DNA of 41,687 nucleotides from Candidatus Omnitrophota bacterium (GTDB lineage: Bacteria; Omnitrophota; Gorgyraeia; Gygaellales; Profunditerraquicolaceae), in the NCBI GenBank assembly GCA_018895075.1, contig JAHIOW010000039.1, forward strand, positions 1-41,687, in the 5' to 3' direction. The stretch's first letter is position 1. Every line of letters starts with the position of its first letter. A model generated the notes under the pieces. It was not told the origin of the DNA. It ran no database searches and was given only the letters and a program-made list of their open reading frames with translations. Below, piece after piece: positions 16,116-24,244 of this stretch. Both the position numbers and the translations under genes were made by a program.

Positions 16116-16792
16116 TACTTTGCTTAAAGATATTAGGCGTTCTTTTGGTTTTATTCGCCCTAAAGGTTATTCTTATTGCCATATTCTTTTATAAAGAGAT
16201 TAAGGCAGCGCAGCAAAAAGACCCTGCGTCCAGGAGCTTTTTAGAGGTGCTCGTACTTTACCAGGGCTTACATGCCGTTATCAGCCATCGTATTGCGCAT
16301 TTTCTATATAAGAGGCGTGTATTTTTTCTGGCGCGTTACTTAAGCCAGGTATCAAGGATTATGACCGGGATTGAAATACATCCGGGCGCTAAGATCGGCA
16401 AAGGGTTTTTTATAGACCATGGTATGGGCGTGGTAATCGGGGAGACCGCAATTATCCAAGATAATGTCCTTATCTATCAGGGTGTCACCCTGGGCGGAAC
16501 TGGTTTACAAAAAGGCAAACGCCACCCCACCATCGGCCATAATGTGGTTATTGGCGCCGGGGCAAAGATACTGGGAAATATAACGGTGGGAGATAATTCA
16601 TACATCGGAGCAAATGCAGTGGTAATTAAGGATGTGCCGGCTAATTCCACTATTGTAGGCGTACCGGGCAGGCTTACCAAGCAGGATGGCAAAAAGATAG
16701 ATGTTAGCCTGGACCATATCCATATCCTTGACCCCATAAAGCAGAGTATGGAAGAATTAGAGAAGAGGATTGAGAAACTGGAAAATAAATAG
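16112..16792 (+). CDS. cysE: Serine O-acetyltransferase with N-terminal membrane helix
   Basis: Acetylates serine as the first step of cysteine synthesis. It is 226 aa. The C-terminal left-handed beta-helix shows hexapeptide repeats and the catalytic segment [20 protein letters not shown], followed by [10 protein letters not shown] and [20 protein letters not shown]. Residues 1-27 are strongly hydrophobic ([20 protein letters not shown]), which soluble CysE proteins usually lack, so membrane attachment is possible. It overlaps ispF by 4 bases and precedes cysS, the ispD-ispF-cysE-cysS order known from Firmicutes (where gltX is interposed). Confidence 0.93.
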   Translation: MILCLKILGVLLVLFALKVILIAIFFYKEIKAAQQKDPASRSFLEVLVLYQGLHAVISHRIAHFLYKRRVFFLARYLSQVSRIMTGIEIHPGAKIGKGFFIDHGMGVVIGETAIIQDNVLIYQGVTLGGTGLQKGKRHPTIGHNVVIGAGAKILGNITVGDNSYIGANAVVIKDVPANSTIVGVPGRLTKQDGKKIDVSLDHIHILDPIKQSMEELEKRIEKLENK

Positions 16793-16795
16793 CGC

Positions 16796-18241
16796 ATGCC
16801 TATTTCTATATACAATTCCCTCACCAGAAAAAAAGAACCCTTCCAGCCCTTAAACCCGCCGCAAGTCAATATGTATACCTGCGGAGTAACTGTCTATGAT
16901 GACTGCCATATAGGCCACGCCAGAAGCCTCTATATTTTTGATGTAATCAGAAGATACCTGAAATACAGGGATTACAAAGTCAATTTTGTGCGCAACATTA
17001 CCGATATAGACGACAAGATTATCAAGCGCGCCAATGAACTTGAGATTGAGTGGAGTGAATTGGTGCAAAGATATATAGCAAGCTATAAAAGGGACCTGGG
17101 ATTATTGGGAATTCGGGAAGGCATTCTGGATAAGGACAAGGAAGAGCCGCGCGCTACCGGTAACATTCCGGAGATGGTTGCATATATAAAAGATTTAGTT
17201 GATAAAGGTTATGCCTATGTTACGGATAGCGGGGTATATTTCAGCGTGCGTAAATTTAAAGATTACGGTAAATTATCCGGCCAGGGCATAGACCAGATGC
17301 TTAGCGGGGCGAGGATTGAGCCGAATGAGGATAAGCAAGACCCATTAGACTTTGCGTTATGGAAAAAATCAAAGCCCGGGGAGCCTTCCTGGCCGAGCAT
17401 GTGGGGCGATGGCCGTCCAGGATGGCATATCGAGTGTTCCGTAATGAGCCAGAAATTCTTAAAGACAGATACGCTTGATATACATGCCGGTGGCAGAGAC
17501 TTAATATTTCCCCATCATGAGAATGAGATTGCCCAGAGCGAAGCTTTAACTGGAAAGCCATTTGCTAAGTATTGGATACATCACGGCCTTTTGACTATCA
17601 ACGGCCAGAAAATGGCCAAGTCTTTAGGGAATTTCGTCACGATAAAGGATTTTATTGCGAAGTATAAAATCGCGGACTTTTTGAAAATGTTTTTCTTGAC
17701 CACTCATTATTCTCATCCAATAGATTACACAGAAGATAAAATTGAAGAAGCCAAGCGGGCGCTGGACAGAATTTTTATTTTATTTAAAAATATAGATAAG
17801 CATCTTTCAATGCAGAAATCTTACTCTTCAGATAAAAAGAATTTCGAGATATTAGGCGCCGAAAAGAGATTTATTGAAGCAATGGATGATGATTTTAATA
17901 CACCCAAAGCTTTATCAGTAATATTCGAGCTAGTTAATATGGCAAATAAGAATATTGATGATTTAGACTTTATTTTTAGTGCCAAAAATACAATAAAATT
18001 ATTTTTAGTAGAAATTTTTGGAATTTATCTTCCAAAAATTTTGGAGGCCCTTGATTTAAATCCAGTTATTCATATGTTAGGAAAATATGAAAGTATCCAA
18101 GATATAATAAGAGAAAGAGAGCGATTAAGAAAAAATAATAGATTTATAGAAGCTGATCAAATAAGGAAGGAATTAGAAGATAAAGGTATTATCTTAGAAG
18201 ATACTAAAGATGGTAAGACAACTTGGCGAAAGAAGTTATGA
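16796..18241 (+). CDS. cysS: Cysteinyl-tRNA synthetase
   Basis: Charges tRNA-Cys. It is 481 aa, full length. HIGH motif is CHIGHAR, the zinc ligands include C28 in TCGVTVYD and the HAGGRDLIFPHHENEIAQSE region, and the KMSKS loop reads KMAKSLGN. A DALR-type anticodon domain follows. The last third of the gene (from about 17860) is clearly more AT-rich than the first two thirds, for example about 22 percent GC by hand count in 17941-18000 against about 55 percent in 17401-17460. The C-terminal sequence GKTTWRKKL is normal for the family, so the gene is intact. Confidence 0.96.
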   Translation: MPISIYNSLTRKKEPFQPLNPPQVNMYTCGVTVYDDCHIGHARSLYIFDVIRRYLKYRDYKVNFVRNITDIDDKIIKRANELEIEWSELVQRYIASYKRDLGLLGIREGILDKDKEEPRATGNIPEMVAYIKDLVDKGYAYVTDSGVYFSVRKFKDYGKLSGQGIDQMLSGARIEPNEDKQDPLDFALWKKSKPGEPSWPSMWGDGRPGWHIECSVMSQKFLKTDTLDIHAGGRDLIFPHHENEIAQSEALTGKPFAKYWIHHGLLTINGQKMAKSLGNFVTIKDFIAKYKIADFLKMFFLTTHYSHPIDYTEDKIEEAKRALDRIFILFKNIDKHLSMQKSYSSDKKNFEILGAEKRFIEAMDDDFNTPKALSVIFELVNMANKNIDDLDFIFSAKNTIKLFLVEIFGIYLPKILEALDLNPVIHMLGKYESIQDIIRERERLRKNNRFIEADQIRKELEDKGIILEDTKDGKTTWRKKL

Positions 18242-18467
18242 GTGTACTTTTAACGGGTGGCTTGGGCTGATTTCGAGTGGGGCGTCCGAGGAACCCCCTG
18301 CCTGCCGGCAGGCAGGGAGCGGGCACGGTTGCCCAGCTAAATACGAAGTCAGGCAGAGAGCGAGGGTCCGCAGGCGAGCGAAATTTTGCCACGCTGGGGC
18401 AAAATGAGCGTCCCCATGAGAAACAGACCAAGACAGGACCCGTTAAAATTATGTATGTATAAACAAT
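18242..18467 (+). ncRNA. Candidate structured RNA or palindromic element between cysS and tmk
   Basis: This is the longest gene-free gap. An outer inverted repeat, TTTTAACGGGT (18248-18258) with ACCCGTTAAAA (18438-18448), encloses about 180 bases. Further pairings continue inward in register: CTTGG (18261-18265) with CCAAG (18428-18432), CTG/CAG, TTTC/GAAA, and TGGGG with CCCCA. Inside are a perfect 22-bp palindrome (18296-18317), GGGCA-cggt-TGCCC (18321-18334), and ATTTTGCC (18383-18390) with GGCAAAAT (18398-18405). The core is about 65 percent GC over 18301-18360. It does not resemble 6S, SRP, tmRNA or RNase P RNA as far as I can judge, and no promoter is evident, so strand and function are open. 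Confidence 0.45.
18296..18317 (+). repeat. Perfect 22-bp CCTGCC palindrome
   Basis: CCCTGCCTGCC is followed directly by its exact reverse complement. This is the longest intact copy of the palindrome also seen at the radA 3' end (13760-13779) and in degraded form within lolD and ispD. Here it lies in the apical part of the structured cysS-tmk gap. Confidence 0.9.
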
Positions 18468-19100
18468 ATGATTAAGAAAGGCATATTTATTACTTTTGAA
18501 GGTTCTGAAGGTTGCGGCAAAAGCACGCAATCAAGACTCCTCTATGGATATTTAAAAAGAAAGGGTCATAGCGTAATTTATCTGCGTGAGCCTGGCGGTA
18601 CAAAAATAAGCGAGAAGATAAGGAAGGTTTTATTAGACCCGGATAATAAGTCTATGTCGGCAATCGCAGAGACATTTCTTTATATGGCCGCAAGGGCCCA
18701 GGTGGTTAGCGAGGTAATTAGGCCTGCCTTAGAGAAAGGCAGGATTGTTATCTGCGATAGATTCTTAGATTCTACGCTTGCTTATCAGGGATATGGCCTG
18801 GGAATAGATATCCGGAGCATTAAATTGATGGGAGATTTCGTTACCGGAAATATAAAGCCGGACCTGACTATATTTTTAGACCTGCCTGTTAAAAAAGGAC
18901 TTAAGGTTTGCGGGCGGGTAAAAGACCGTATTGAAAAGAGGCCTTTGGATTATCATATGCGGGTAAGAAGAGGTTATCTTAGGCTTGCAGCTTTCCAACC
19001 CCGGCGGATAAAGGTGATAAAATTGGATAAAAATAAATCTGTAACCCAAGATAAAATAAGGAAGCTAATATCAGGTTGGATTCAAAAATTTAAGCATTAA
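18468..19100 (+). CDS. tmk: Thymidylate kinase
   Basis: Phosphorylates dTMP to dTDP. It is 210 aa. The P-loop is FEGSEGCGKSTQ, the DR(Y/F) motif is CDRFLDSTLAYQGYG, and LREPGGTKISEKIR is the expected dTMP-binding region. The lid region (CGRVKDRIEKRPLDYHMRVR) is typical. No Shine-Dalgarno sequence precedes the ATG. holB follows after 5 bases, as in Bacillus where tmk and holB are also neighbours. Confidence 0.95.
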   Translation: MIKKGIFITFEGSEGCGKSTQSRLLYGYLKRKGHSVIYLREPGGTKISEKIRKVLLDPDNKSMSAIAETFLYMAARAQVVSEVIRPALEKGRIVICDRFLDSTLAYQGYGLGIDIRSIKLMGDFVTGNIKPDLTIFLDLPVKKGLKVCGRVKDRIEKRPLDYHMRVRRGYLRLAAFQPRRIKVIKLDKNKSVTQDKIRKLISGWIQKFKH

Positions 19101-19105
19101 GACCT

Positions 19106-20074
19106 ATGTCTTTTAAGGATATCAAAGGACAGGACAGGCCTATTCAGATACTTAAGGGCTATTTGAAATCTCAAGCCTTAAGAGGCGCGTATCTATTTAT
19201 AGGCCAGGAGGGGGTGGGTAAACATCTGGTGGCAGTGAATTTTGCTAAGGCAATAAACTGCTTAGAGGCTAAAGTTGATGCTTGCGATAGATGTCCGTCG
19301 TGTTTAAAAATCGACAAAAATCAGCACCCGGATGTGCATCTTATCGGGCTCTTTGATTCAGATAATATAAAGATAGAAGCCATCCGCGAGCTTAAAAGGA
19401 ATATAAATTTCAAGGCCTATGAGGCAAGAAAGAAAGTTTTTATTATAAATGACGCGCATAACTTAAGCGAGGAGGCACAAGGCGCTATTTTAAAGATACT
19501 TGAAGAACCTCCAGGAGATAGTCTGATTATCTTGATTAGCGCAAAACCCGCATTATTATTTAAGACTACAATTTCTCGTTGTAAGATTATAAAGTTTTGT
19601 TCTCTTAAGAGGTCAGAACTCAAAGAGGTTTTTACAAAAGATTATCACCTCCAGGATAATCCGGCTCACTTTTTAGCTTATTTTGCTGAAGGCAGGATAG
19701 GTAAGGCCTTGAGATTGAAGGATACAGGTATATTAGAAGAAAAGAATAGGATTATTGATGAGTTCGCTATTCAGAGTGAGCCGAGTTTGGGGGGGAACCT
19801 GTCAAGGCAAGATAGGGACAATGTGCGCAGTTGGCTAAATATATTAGCCGCCTGGTTTAGGGATATATATTTAATCAAGGCAGGCATGAACTCGTCTTCG
19901 GAGTTGATTAACCTTGACCGAAAAGAGGAATTATTAGAGTCCGGGGGCCGTTATACTTTATTTGAGCTGGATGCTATATTAAAATCTATATCCGATTCAT
20001 TATTGTACTTAGAGCAGAATGTAAATATTAAACTACTCTTGTCTAACTTAAGGGCAGAGTTGCACAGAAAATGA
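19106..20074 (+). CDS. holB: DNA polymerase III delta' subunit
   Basis: Clamp-loader subunit of the replicative polymerase. It is 322 aa with a RecA-like N-terminal domain: a P-loop-like GQEGVGKH, a zinc-binding cysteine cluster (CLEAKVDACDRCPSCLKI), and the segments AHNLSEEAQGAILKILEEPP and TTISRCKII typical of the DnaX/HolB clamp-loader family. It is shorter and more divergent at the C-terminus than DnaX, supporting HolB. It is coupled to tmk upstream and overlaps ricT by 4 bases (ATGA). Confidence 0.9.
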   Translation: MSFKDIKGQDRPIQILKGYLKSQALRGAYLFIGQEGVGKHLVAVNFAKAINCLEAKVDACDRCPSCLKIDKNQHPDVHLIGLFDSDNIKIEAIRELKRNINFKAYEARKKVFIINDAHNLSEEAQGAILKILEEPPGDSLIILISAKPALLFKTTISRCKIIKFCSLKRSELKEVFTKDYHLQDNPAHFLAYFAEGRIGKALRLKDTGILEEKNRIIDEFAIQSEPSLGGNLSRQDRDNVRSWLNILAAWFRDIYLIKAGMNSSSELINLDRKEELLESGGRYTLFELDAILKSISDSLLYLEQNVNIKLLLSNLRAELHRK

Positions 20075-20850
20075 TCCTAGTAAGGTTAAGAGATTCAGGC
20101 CAGACTTATTTTTATAATGCCCAGGACTCATTGGGTCTGAAAGAAGGCGATTATGTTATTATTGAGCATGACCGAGGCCTGGATTACGGACAGATTATTT
20201 CTCCTAAAGGCGCGGTGTCCTCACAGGCCAAGGCAAAAGAGCCGCTAAAAAAGATAGTCCGCTTAGCTACGGCTAGTGAATTGAAACAGATTGAGGAAAA
20301 CCGCCTCAAGGTAAAAGGAGCATTTAACACGTGCCTGAAAAAAATAGAAGAGCATAAGTTGGATATGAAACTTGTGCATGCAGAGTATTCTTTTGACCGC
20401 AGTAAAATTATATTTTATTTTACTGCACAAGGCCGGGTAGATTTTAGAAGTTTAGTAAAAGATATAGCCAAGATTTTTAAGGTAAGGATTGAATTAAGGC
20501 AGATTGGCGTAAGAGATGAGGCTAGGCTTTTTGGCGGGTTTGGGCCTTGCGGAAGAGAGCTCTGTTGTGCAAAATTCTTAAAAGATTTCGAGCCGGTTAC
20601 TATAAAGATGGCAAAAGAAGAAGGCCTGCCTTTAAATCCTCCTAAGATATCGGGCATTTGCGGAAGATTGATGTGCTGTCTTTCTTTTGAATACGAAACA
20701 TACAAGACTCTATCCAAAGGCCTTCCTCGCGAGGGCGAGCGTGTGCATACCCCTGAAGGCAAAGGTAAGGTTATAAGCGTAAACGTGTTTAAGCGCACAG
20801 TTTGTGTTCAACTAGAGGACGATAAACAAATAGAGGTTAAATATAAATAG
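20071..20850 (+). CDS. ricT: PSP1-domain protein, RicT (YaaT) family
   Basis: In Bacillus, RicT is part of the RicA-RicF-RicT iron-sulfur complex that works with RNase Y in mRNA maturation. This 259 aa homologue has the PSP1 C-terminal domain and the conserved cysteine-rich stretches GFGPCGRELCCAKFL and ISGICGRLMCCLSFEYETY. Its position between holB and metG matches Bacillus yaaT. RicA and RicF homologues are not in the window, so the partners here are unknown. A KOW-like C-terminal tail (GERVHTPEGKGKVISVN) is visible. Confidence 0.92.
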   Translation: MILVRLRDSGQTYFYNAQDSLGLKEGDYVIIEHDRGLDYGQIISPKGAVSSQAKAKEPLKKIVRLATASELKQIEENRLKVKGAFNTCLKKIEEHKLDMKLVHAEYSFDRSKIIFYFTAQGRVDFRSLVKDIAKIFKVRIELRQIGVRDEARLFGGFGPCGRELCCAKFLKDFEPVTIKMAKEEGLPLNPPKISGICGRLMCCLSFEYETYKTLSKGLPREGERVHTPEGKGKVISVNVFKRTVCVQLEDDKQIEVKYK

Positions 20851-20852
20851 TT

Positions 20853-22316
20853 ATGTCAAAATTTTATATTACAACAGCCATAGATTATCCTTCAGCCCCC
20901 CCGCATATTGGCCATGTTTATGAGAAGGTGTGTGCCGATGTTATTGCCAGATGGCACCGTAATGCCGGCGATGATGTATTTTTTTCTACAGGCACGGATG
21001 AGCATGGCCTGAAAATCCAGCGGTACGCCTCTAAATTAAAGCAAGAGCCGCAGGAATTTGTGGACAAGATGTCCGGAGAATTTATCGGCCTCTGGGAGAA
21101 ATTAAACATATCTTATGATAGTTTTATAAGGACTACGCAGGACGGGCATATGGAGATAGTGCGCGATATATTTAAGAAAATCTATGACAAGGGCGATATT
21201 TATAAAGACTGGTATGAAGGGCTGTATTGCGTTGATTGCGAAGCCTTCTATGCAGAGAAGGATTTAAAAGACAGCCTTTGCCCGGTGCATAACAAGAAAT
21301 TGGAAGAAATAAAAGAAGAAAGCTACTTCTTTAATATGAGTAAATACCAGGAAAAAATCCTGGAACATATCCTCGATAACAAAGACTTTGTCCGGCCAGA
21401 AACTAGAAGGAATGAAATTATCAATAGGATAAAAGAAGGCGTCAGGAATTTAAGCGTTTCGCGTTCCAGTTTCAACTGGGGTATTCGGCTTCCTATGGAC
21501 GAGAAGCATATAATCTTTGTCTGGTTTGACGCTTTGATAAATTACATTTCTGTCTTAGGCTATCCGCAAGAAAGATTTAAGAGATACTGGCCCGCGGATA
21601 TCCATTTGATCGGTAAGGATATCTTGTGGTTTCATGCTATGGTCTGGCCGGCAATCCTGTTGGCAGCCGATATAGAATTGCCCAAAAGTATTTTTGTGCA
21701 CGGATTTATCAATATCAAAGGAGAAAAGATAAGTAAGAGCAAGGGGGTTACAGTAGACCCTCTGGAGTTGATAAATAAATACGGCGCGGATGCATTAAGA
21801 TACTTTTTGCTCAGGGAAATTCGCTTCGGCGAAGACGGGGATTTTTCCGAAGGCGCTTTTATCAAACGCCTCAACAGCGACCTCGCCAATGACTTAGGAA
21901 ACTTCGTTTACAGGACGCTGACAATGATAGAGAAATATTTTAACGGGCATATTCCCGCCGCTGTTATCGCCGACGGCAGGTGGAAGCAGAAATTGGATAA
22001 ATTCTCGGATGAAGTTAATCTGCATATGTCCAATTTAGATTTTAACCTGGCACTGGATAAAATCTGGGAATTAATTAATATGGCCAATAAATACATAGAG
22101 GATACCAAGCCTTGGAATTTAGTTAAAAAAGAAAATATTGACGCGCTGCAACAATTTATATGTATTTTAGTTGATGCGATCAGGAAAATTTCGCATGCTA
22201 TTTCTCCGTTTATGCCCCAGACAGCCAAGTCTATCTTAGAGCAGATTGGCAAAGATGTAATCAGAAAAGGCAAACCGTTATTTCCCCGCATAGATATTCT
22301 CAAATCTGAAAACTGA
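20853..22316 (+). CDS. metG: Methionyl-tRNA synthetase
   Basis: Charges tRNA-Met. It is 487 aa. The HIGH motif lies in YPSAPPHIGHVYEKVCADVI and the KMSKS loop reads EKISKSKGVTVDP. The zinc knuckle has a reduced form (YCVDCEAFYAEKDLKDSLCP). The anticodon-binding domain is complete, but the C-terminal EMAP/Trbp111 tRNA-binding domain found in longer MetG proteins is absent. Its last codons and stop (22314-22316) are part of a heptamer repeat that runs into tatD. Confidence 0.96.
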   Translation: MSKFYITTAIDYPSAPPHIGHVYEKVCADVIARWHRNAGDDVFFSTGTDEHGLKIQRYASKLKQEPQEFVDKMSGEFIGLWEKLNISYDSFIRTTQDGHMEIVRDIFKKIYDKGDIYKDWYEGLYCVDCEAFYAEKDLKDSLCPVHNKKLEEIKEESYFFNMSKYQEKILEHILDNKDFVRPETRRNEIINRIKEGVRNLSVSRSSFNWGIRLPMDEKHIIFVWFDALINYISVLGYPQERFKRYWPADIHLIGKDILWFHAMVWPAILLAADIELPKSIFVHGFINIKGEKISKSKGVTVDPLELINKYGADALRYFLLREIRFGEDGDFSEGAFIKRLNSDLANDLGNFVYRTLTMIEKYFNGHIPAAVIADGRWKQKLDKFSDEVNLHMSNLDFNLALDKIWELINMANKYIEDTKPWNLVKKENIDALQQFICILVDAIRKISHAISPFMPQTAKSILEQIGKDVIRKGKPLFPRIDILKSEN

Positions 22317-22338
22317 CAACCGACAACCGATAACTATG
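22311..22338 (+). repeat. Heptamer tandem repeat spanning metG stop and tatD start
   Basis: Four 7-base units in direct order: AACTGAC, AACCGAC, AACCGAT, AACTATG. The first contains the metG TGA stop and the fourth contains the tatD ATG (22336). No Shine-Dalgarno sequence is present. It is comparable to the heptamer arrays before lolC/E (3157-3219) and at the tsaB-alr junction (27413-27433). Confidence 0.7.
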
Positions 22339-23097
22339 CTAATAGATACACATTGCCACCTGGACTTTCCGGAATTTGACGTAGATAGAGAAGAGGTTAT
22401 TCAGCGCGCCCGTGATAACGGCATCAGCTACATTATAAATATCGGCTCAAGCCTCCAAGGTTCCCGCAGGTCTTTGGAGTTATCCGCTAAATATGATTTT
22501 ATTTATGCTGCTTGCGGCATACATCCCCACGAGGCAGACAGGGTTAGTAATAAGATCCATTCAGAGCTTGCGGAATTGGCAAAAAAGAATAAAGTCGTGG
22601 CTATAGGCGAAACAGGGCTTGATTATTATAAAAACTATTCCAAAGCAGAAAATCAAAAAGAATTATTTATCTCGCTGGTTAAGTTAGCTAAAGAGCTGGA
22701 TTTGCCTTTGGTCATACATAACCGCCAGGCCAATGAGGATACTTTAAGCATCTTAAAAAAGGAACAGCCGGTAAGGGCAGTGGTCCATTGTTTTTCCGGA
22801 GACGGACAATTTCTCAAGGAATGTCTTGAGTTGGGTTTTTTTATCTCTTATACATGCAATATTACCTATAAAAAAGCGCAAGGCCTAAGAGGCCTGGTTA
22901 AGATTACGCCTTTAGACAGGCTTTTATTGGAGACCGATGCACCCTTTCTGCCGCCGGAGGAATTCCGGGGCAGAAGAAATGAGCCGTTATATGTAAGGCA
23001 TCTCGCCCAGGCTATAGCCGGGATTAAAGAGATTAGCATGGAAGAGGTTGCTGTGGCTACTAATGAGAATGCAAAAAGTTTTTTTAATCTGAGATGA
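22336..23097 (+). CDS. tatD: TatD-family metal-dependent deoxyribonuclease
   Basis: Cytoplasmic hydrolase of the TatD family (3'-5' DNA exonuclease or D-aminoacyl-tRNA deacylase activities have been described in the family). It is 253 aa, TIM-barrel metal ligands are visible in order: DTHCHLDF, GETGLDYYK, HNRQANED, VHCFSGDG and LLETDAPFLPP. It follows metG as in Bacillus (yabD). The 3' end overlaps the next start by 4 bases (ATGA). Confidence 0.95.
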   Translation: MLIDTHCHLDFPEFDVDREEVIQRARDNGISYIINIGSSLQGSRRSLELSAKYDFIYAACGIHPHEADRVSNKIHSELAELAKKNKVVAIGETGLDYYKNYSKAENQKELFISLVKLAKELDLPLVIHNRQANEDTLSILKKEQPVRAVVHCFSGDGQFLKECLELGFFISYTCNITYKKAQGLRGLVKITPLDRLLLETDAPFLPPEEFRGRRNEPLYVRHLAQAIAGIKEISMEEVAVATNENAKSFFNLR

Positions 23098-24236
23098 ATT
23101 CCAAGGTTTCCATAATAAGGTGTAAAAATTACGATTCCCCTCTGGTCTTAGAGGCAGTAAAAAAAGCTATAGATTTAGTTGGTGGAATAACTAATTTTAT
23201 TAGACCAGGGAGTAAGGTATTACTTAAGCCCAATCTCCTGATGTCTAAAGGGCCCGAGTCCGGCATAGATACCCATCCTGAGGTTGTGCGGGCGGCCGTA
23301 AAAATATTAAAAGAAATTAATTGCCGTATTTATCTGGGAGACGGCCCTTCTGTATGGGGCAGCTGCGCTGAGAATGTGGATGAAGTATATGAGAAATCCG
23401 GGATGAGAAAAATAGCCGATGAAGAGGGCATTGAGCTGGTAAAATTTGATAAGAAGGGCTGGCGGGGAAAATTCCCTTTGACCAGCTGGCTGGATAACTG
23501 CGATTATCTGGTATCCCTGCCTAAGTTCAAGACGCACGATTTTATGACCATGACCGGCGCGATAAAAAATCTCTTTGGGTTAATCCCCGGCACTTATAAG
23601 ACAGAATTACATAAAAGACATTTTGAGCCGGAGGATTTTTCCGGTATTTTGGTGGATATTTATGAAAAGGCCCGGCCTTGCCTGACTATTATCGACGCTA
23701 TTGTAGCCATGGAAGGAGACGGCCCGGGCTCAAGCGGGGAGTTACGCAATACAGGTTTAGTTTTAGCGGGTGCTGATTGTACGGCTTTGGACAGTATCCT
23801 GGCTTTAATTATGGGCCTTCAGCCGCGCGATATATTAACCACTAAGGAGGCAGCCAAGAGAGGCTTGGGCGTAGCGGATATTGATAATATTTTAATCGTA
23901 GGCGAGAAACTGGAGAATGTCATTGAAAAACCCTTTAAATTACCGGCGACTTCCCTGCCGGGGAGAATCCCCAGGCCGGTTATTGAGCTGGTAAAGAAAT
24001 TTATCTATTTTCGCCCCAGGGTTGAACATGGTAATTGCATTCTTTGTGGCGCCTGTATTCAGGCCTGCCCTAATAAGATAATCAGTATAAAAAATAAGCG
24101 TATTGTTTTTGATTATGCAAAGTGTATTTCTTGTTTCTGCTGCCAGGAGGCCTGCCCTAATTCGGCGATTAAGGTAAAGAAGAGTATAGTTGCCAAGATG
24201 ATAAACAGGATTATAGATTTTAAACAAGGTTTATAG
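23094..24236 (+). CDS. DUF362 domain protein with C-terminal 2x[4Fe-4S] ferredoxin
   Basis: Predicted iron-sulfur protein of unknown function. Residues about 35-240 are a DUF362 domain (GSKVLLKPNLLMSKGPESG, THPEVVRAAVKIL, VSLPKFKTHDFMTMTGAIKN). The C-terminus (about 313-362) has two ferredoxin motifs, CILCGACIQACPNK and CISCFCCQEACPNS, each with CxxCxxCxxxCP spacing. It overlaps tatD by 4 bases and precedes mtnA by 8. Electron-transfer or redox function is likely from the clusters; the substrate is unknown. This architecture is common in anaerobes. Confidence 0.85.
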   Translation: MNSKVSIIRCKNYDSPLVLEAVKKAIDLVGGITNFIRPGSKVLLKPNLLMSKGPESGIDTHPEVVRAAVKILKEINCRIYLGDGPSVWGSCAENVDEVYEKSGMRKIADEEGIELVKFDKKGWRGKFPLTSWLDNCDYLVSLPKFKTHDFMTMTGAIKNLFGLIPGTYKTELHKRHFEPEDFSGILVDIYEKARPCLTIIDAIVAMEGDGPGSSGELRNTGLVLAGADCTALDSILALIMGLQPRDILTTKEAAKRGLGVADIDNILIVGEKLENVIEKPFKLPATSLPGRIPRPVIELVKKFIYFRPRVEHGNCILCGACIQACPNKIISIKNKRIVFDYAKCISCFCCQEACPNSAIKVKKSIVAKMINRIIDFKQGL

Positions 24237-24244
24237 GAGTAGAG

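Noticed and set aside
18210-18407. 65-aa open frame overlapping the cysS end and the cysS-tmk gap
   Set aside because: It starts inside cysS, has no ribosome-binding site, and its composition simply reflects the GC-rich palindromic element. It resembles no protein family that I recognise; a structured RNA or repeat explains the region better.
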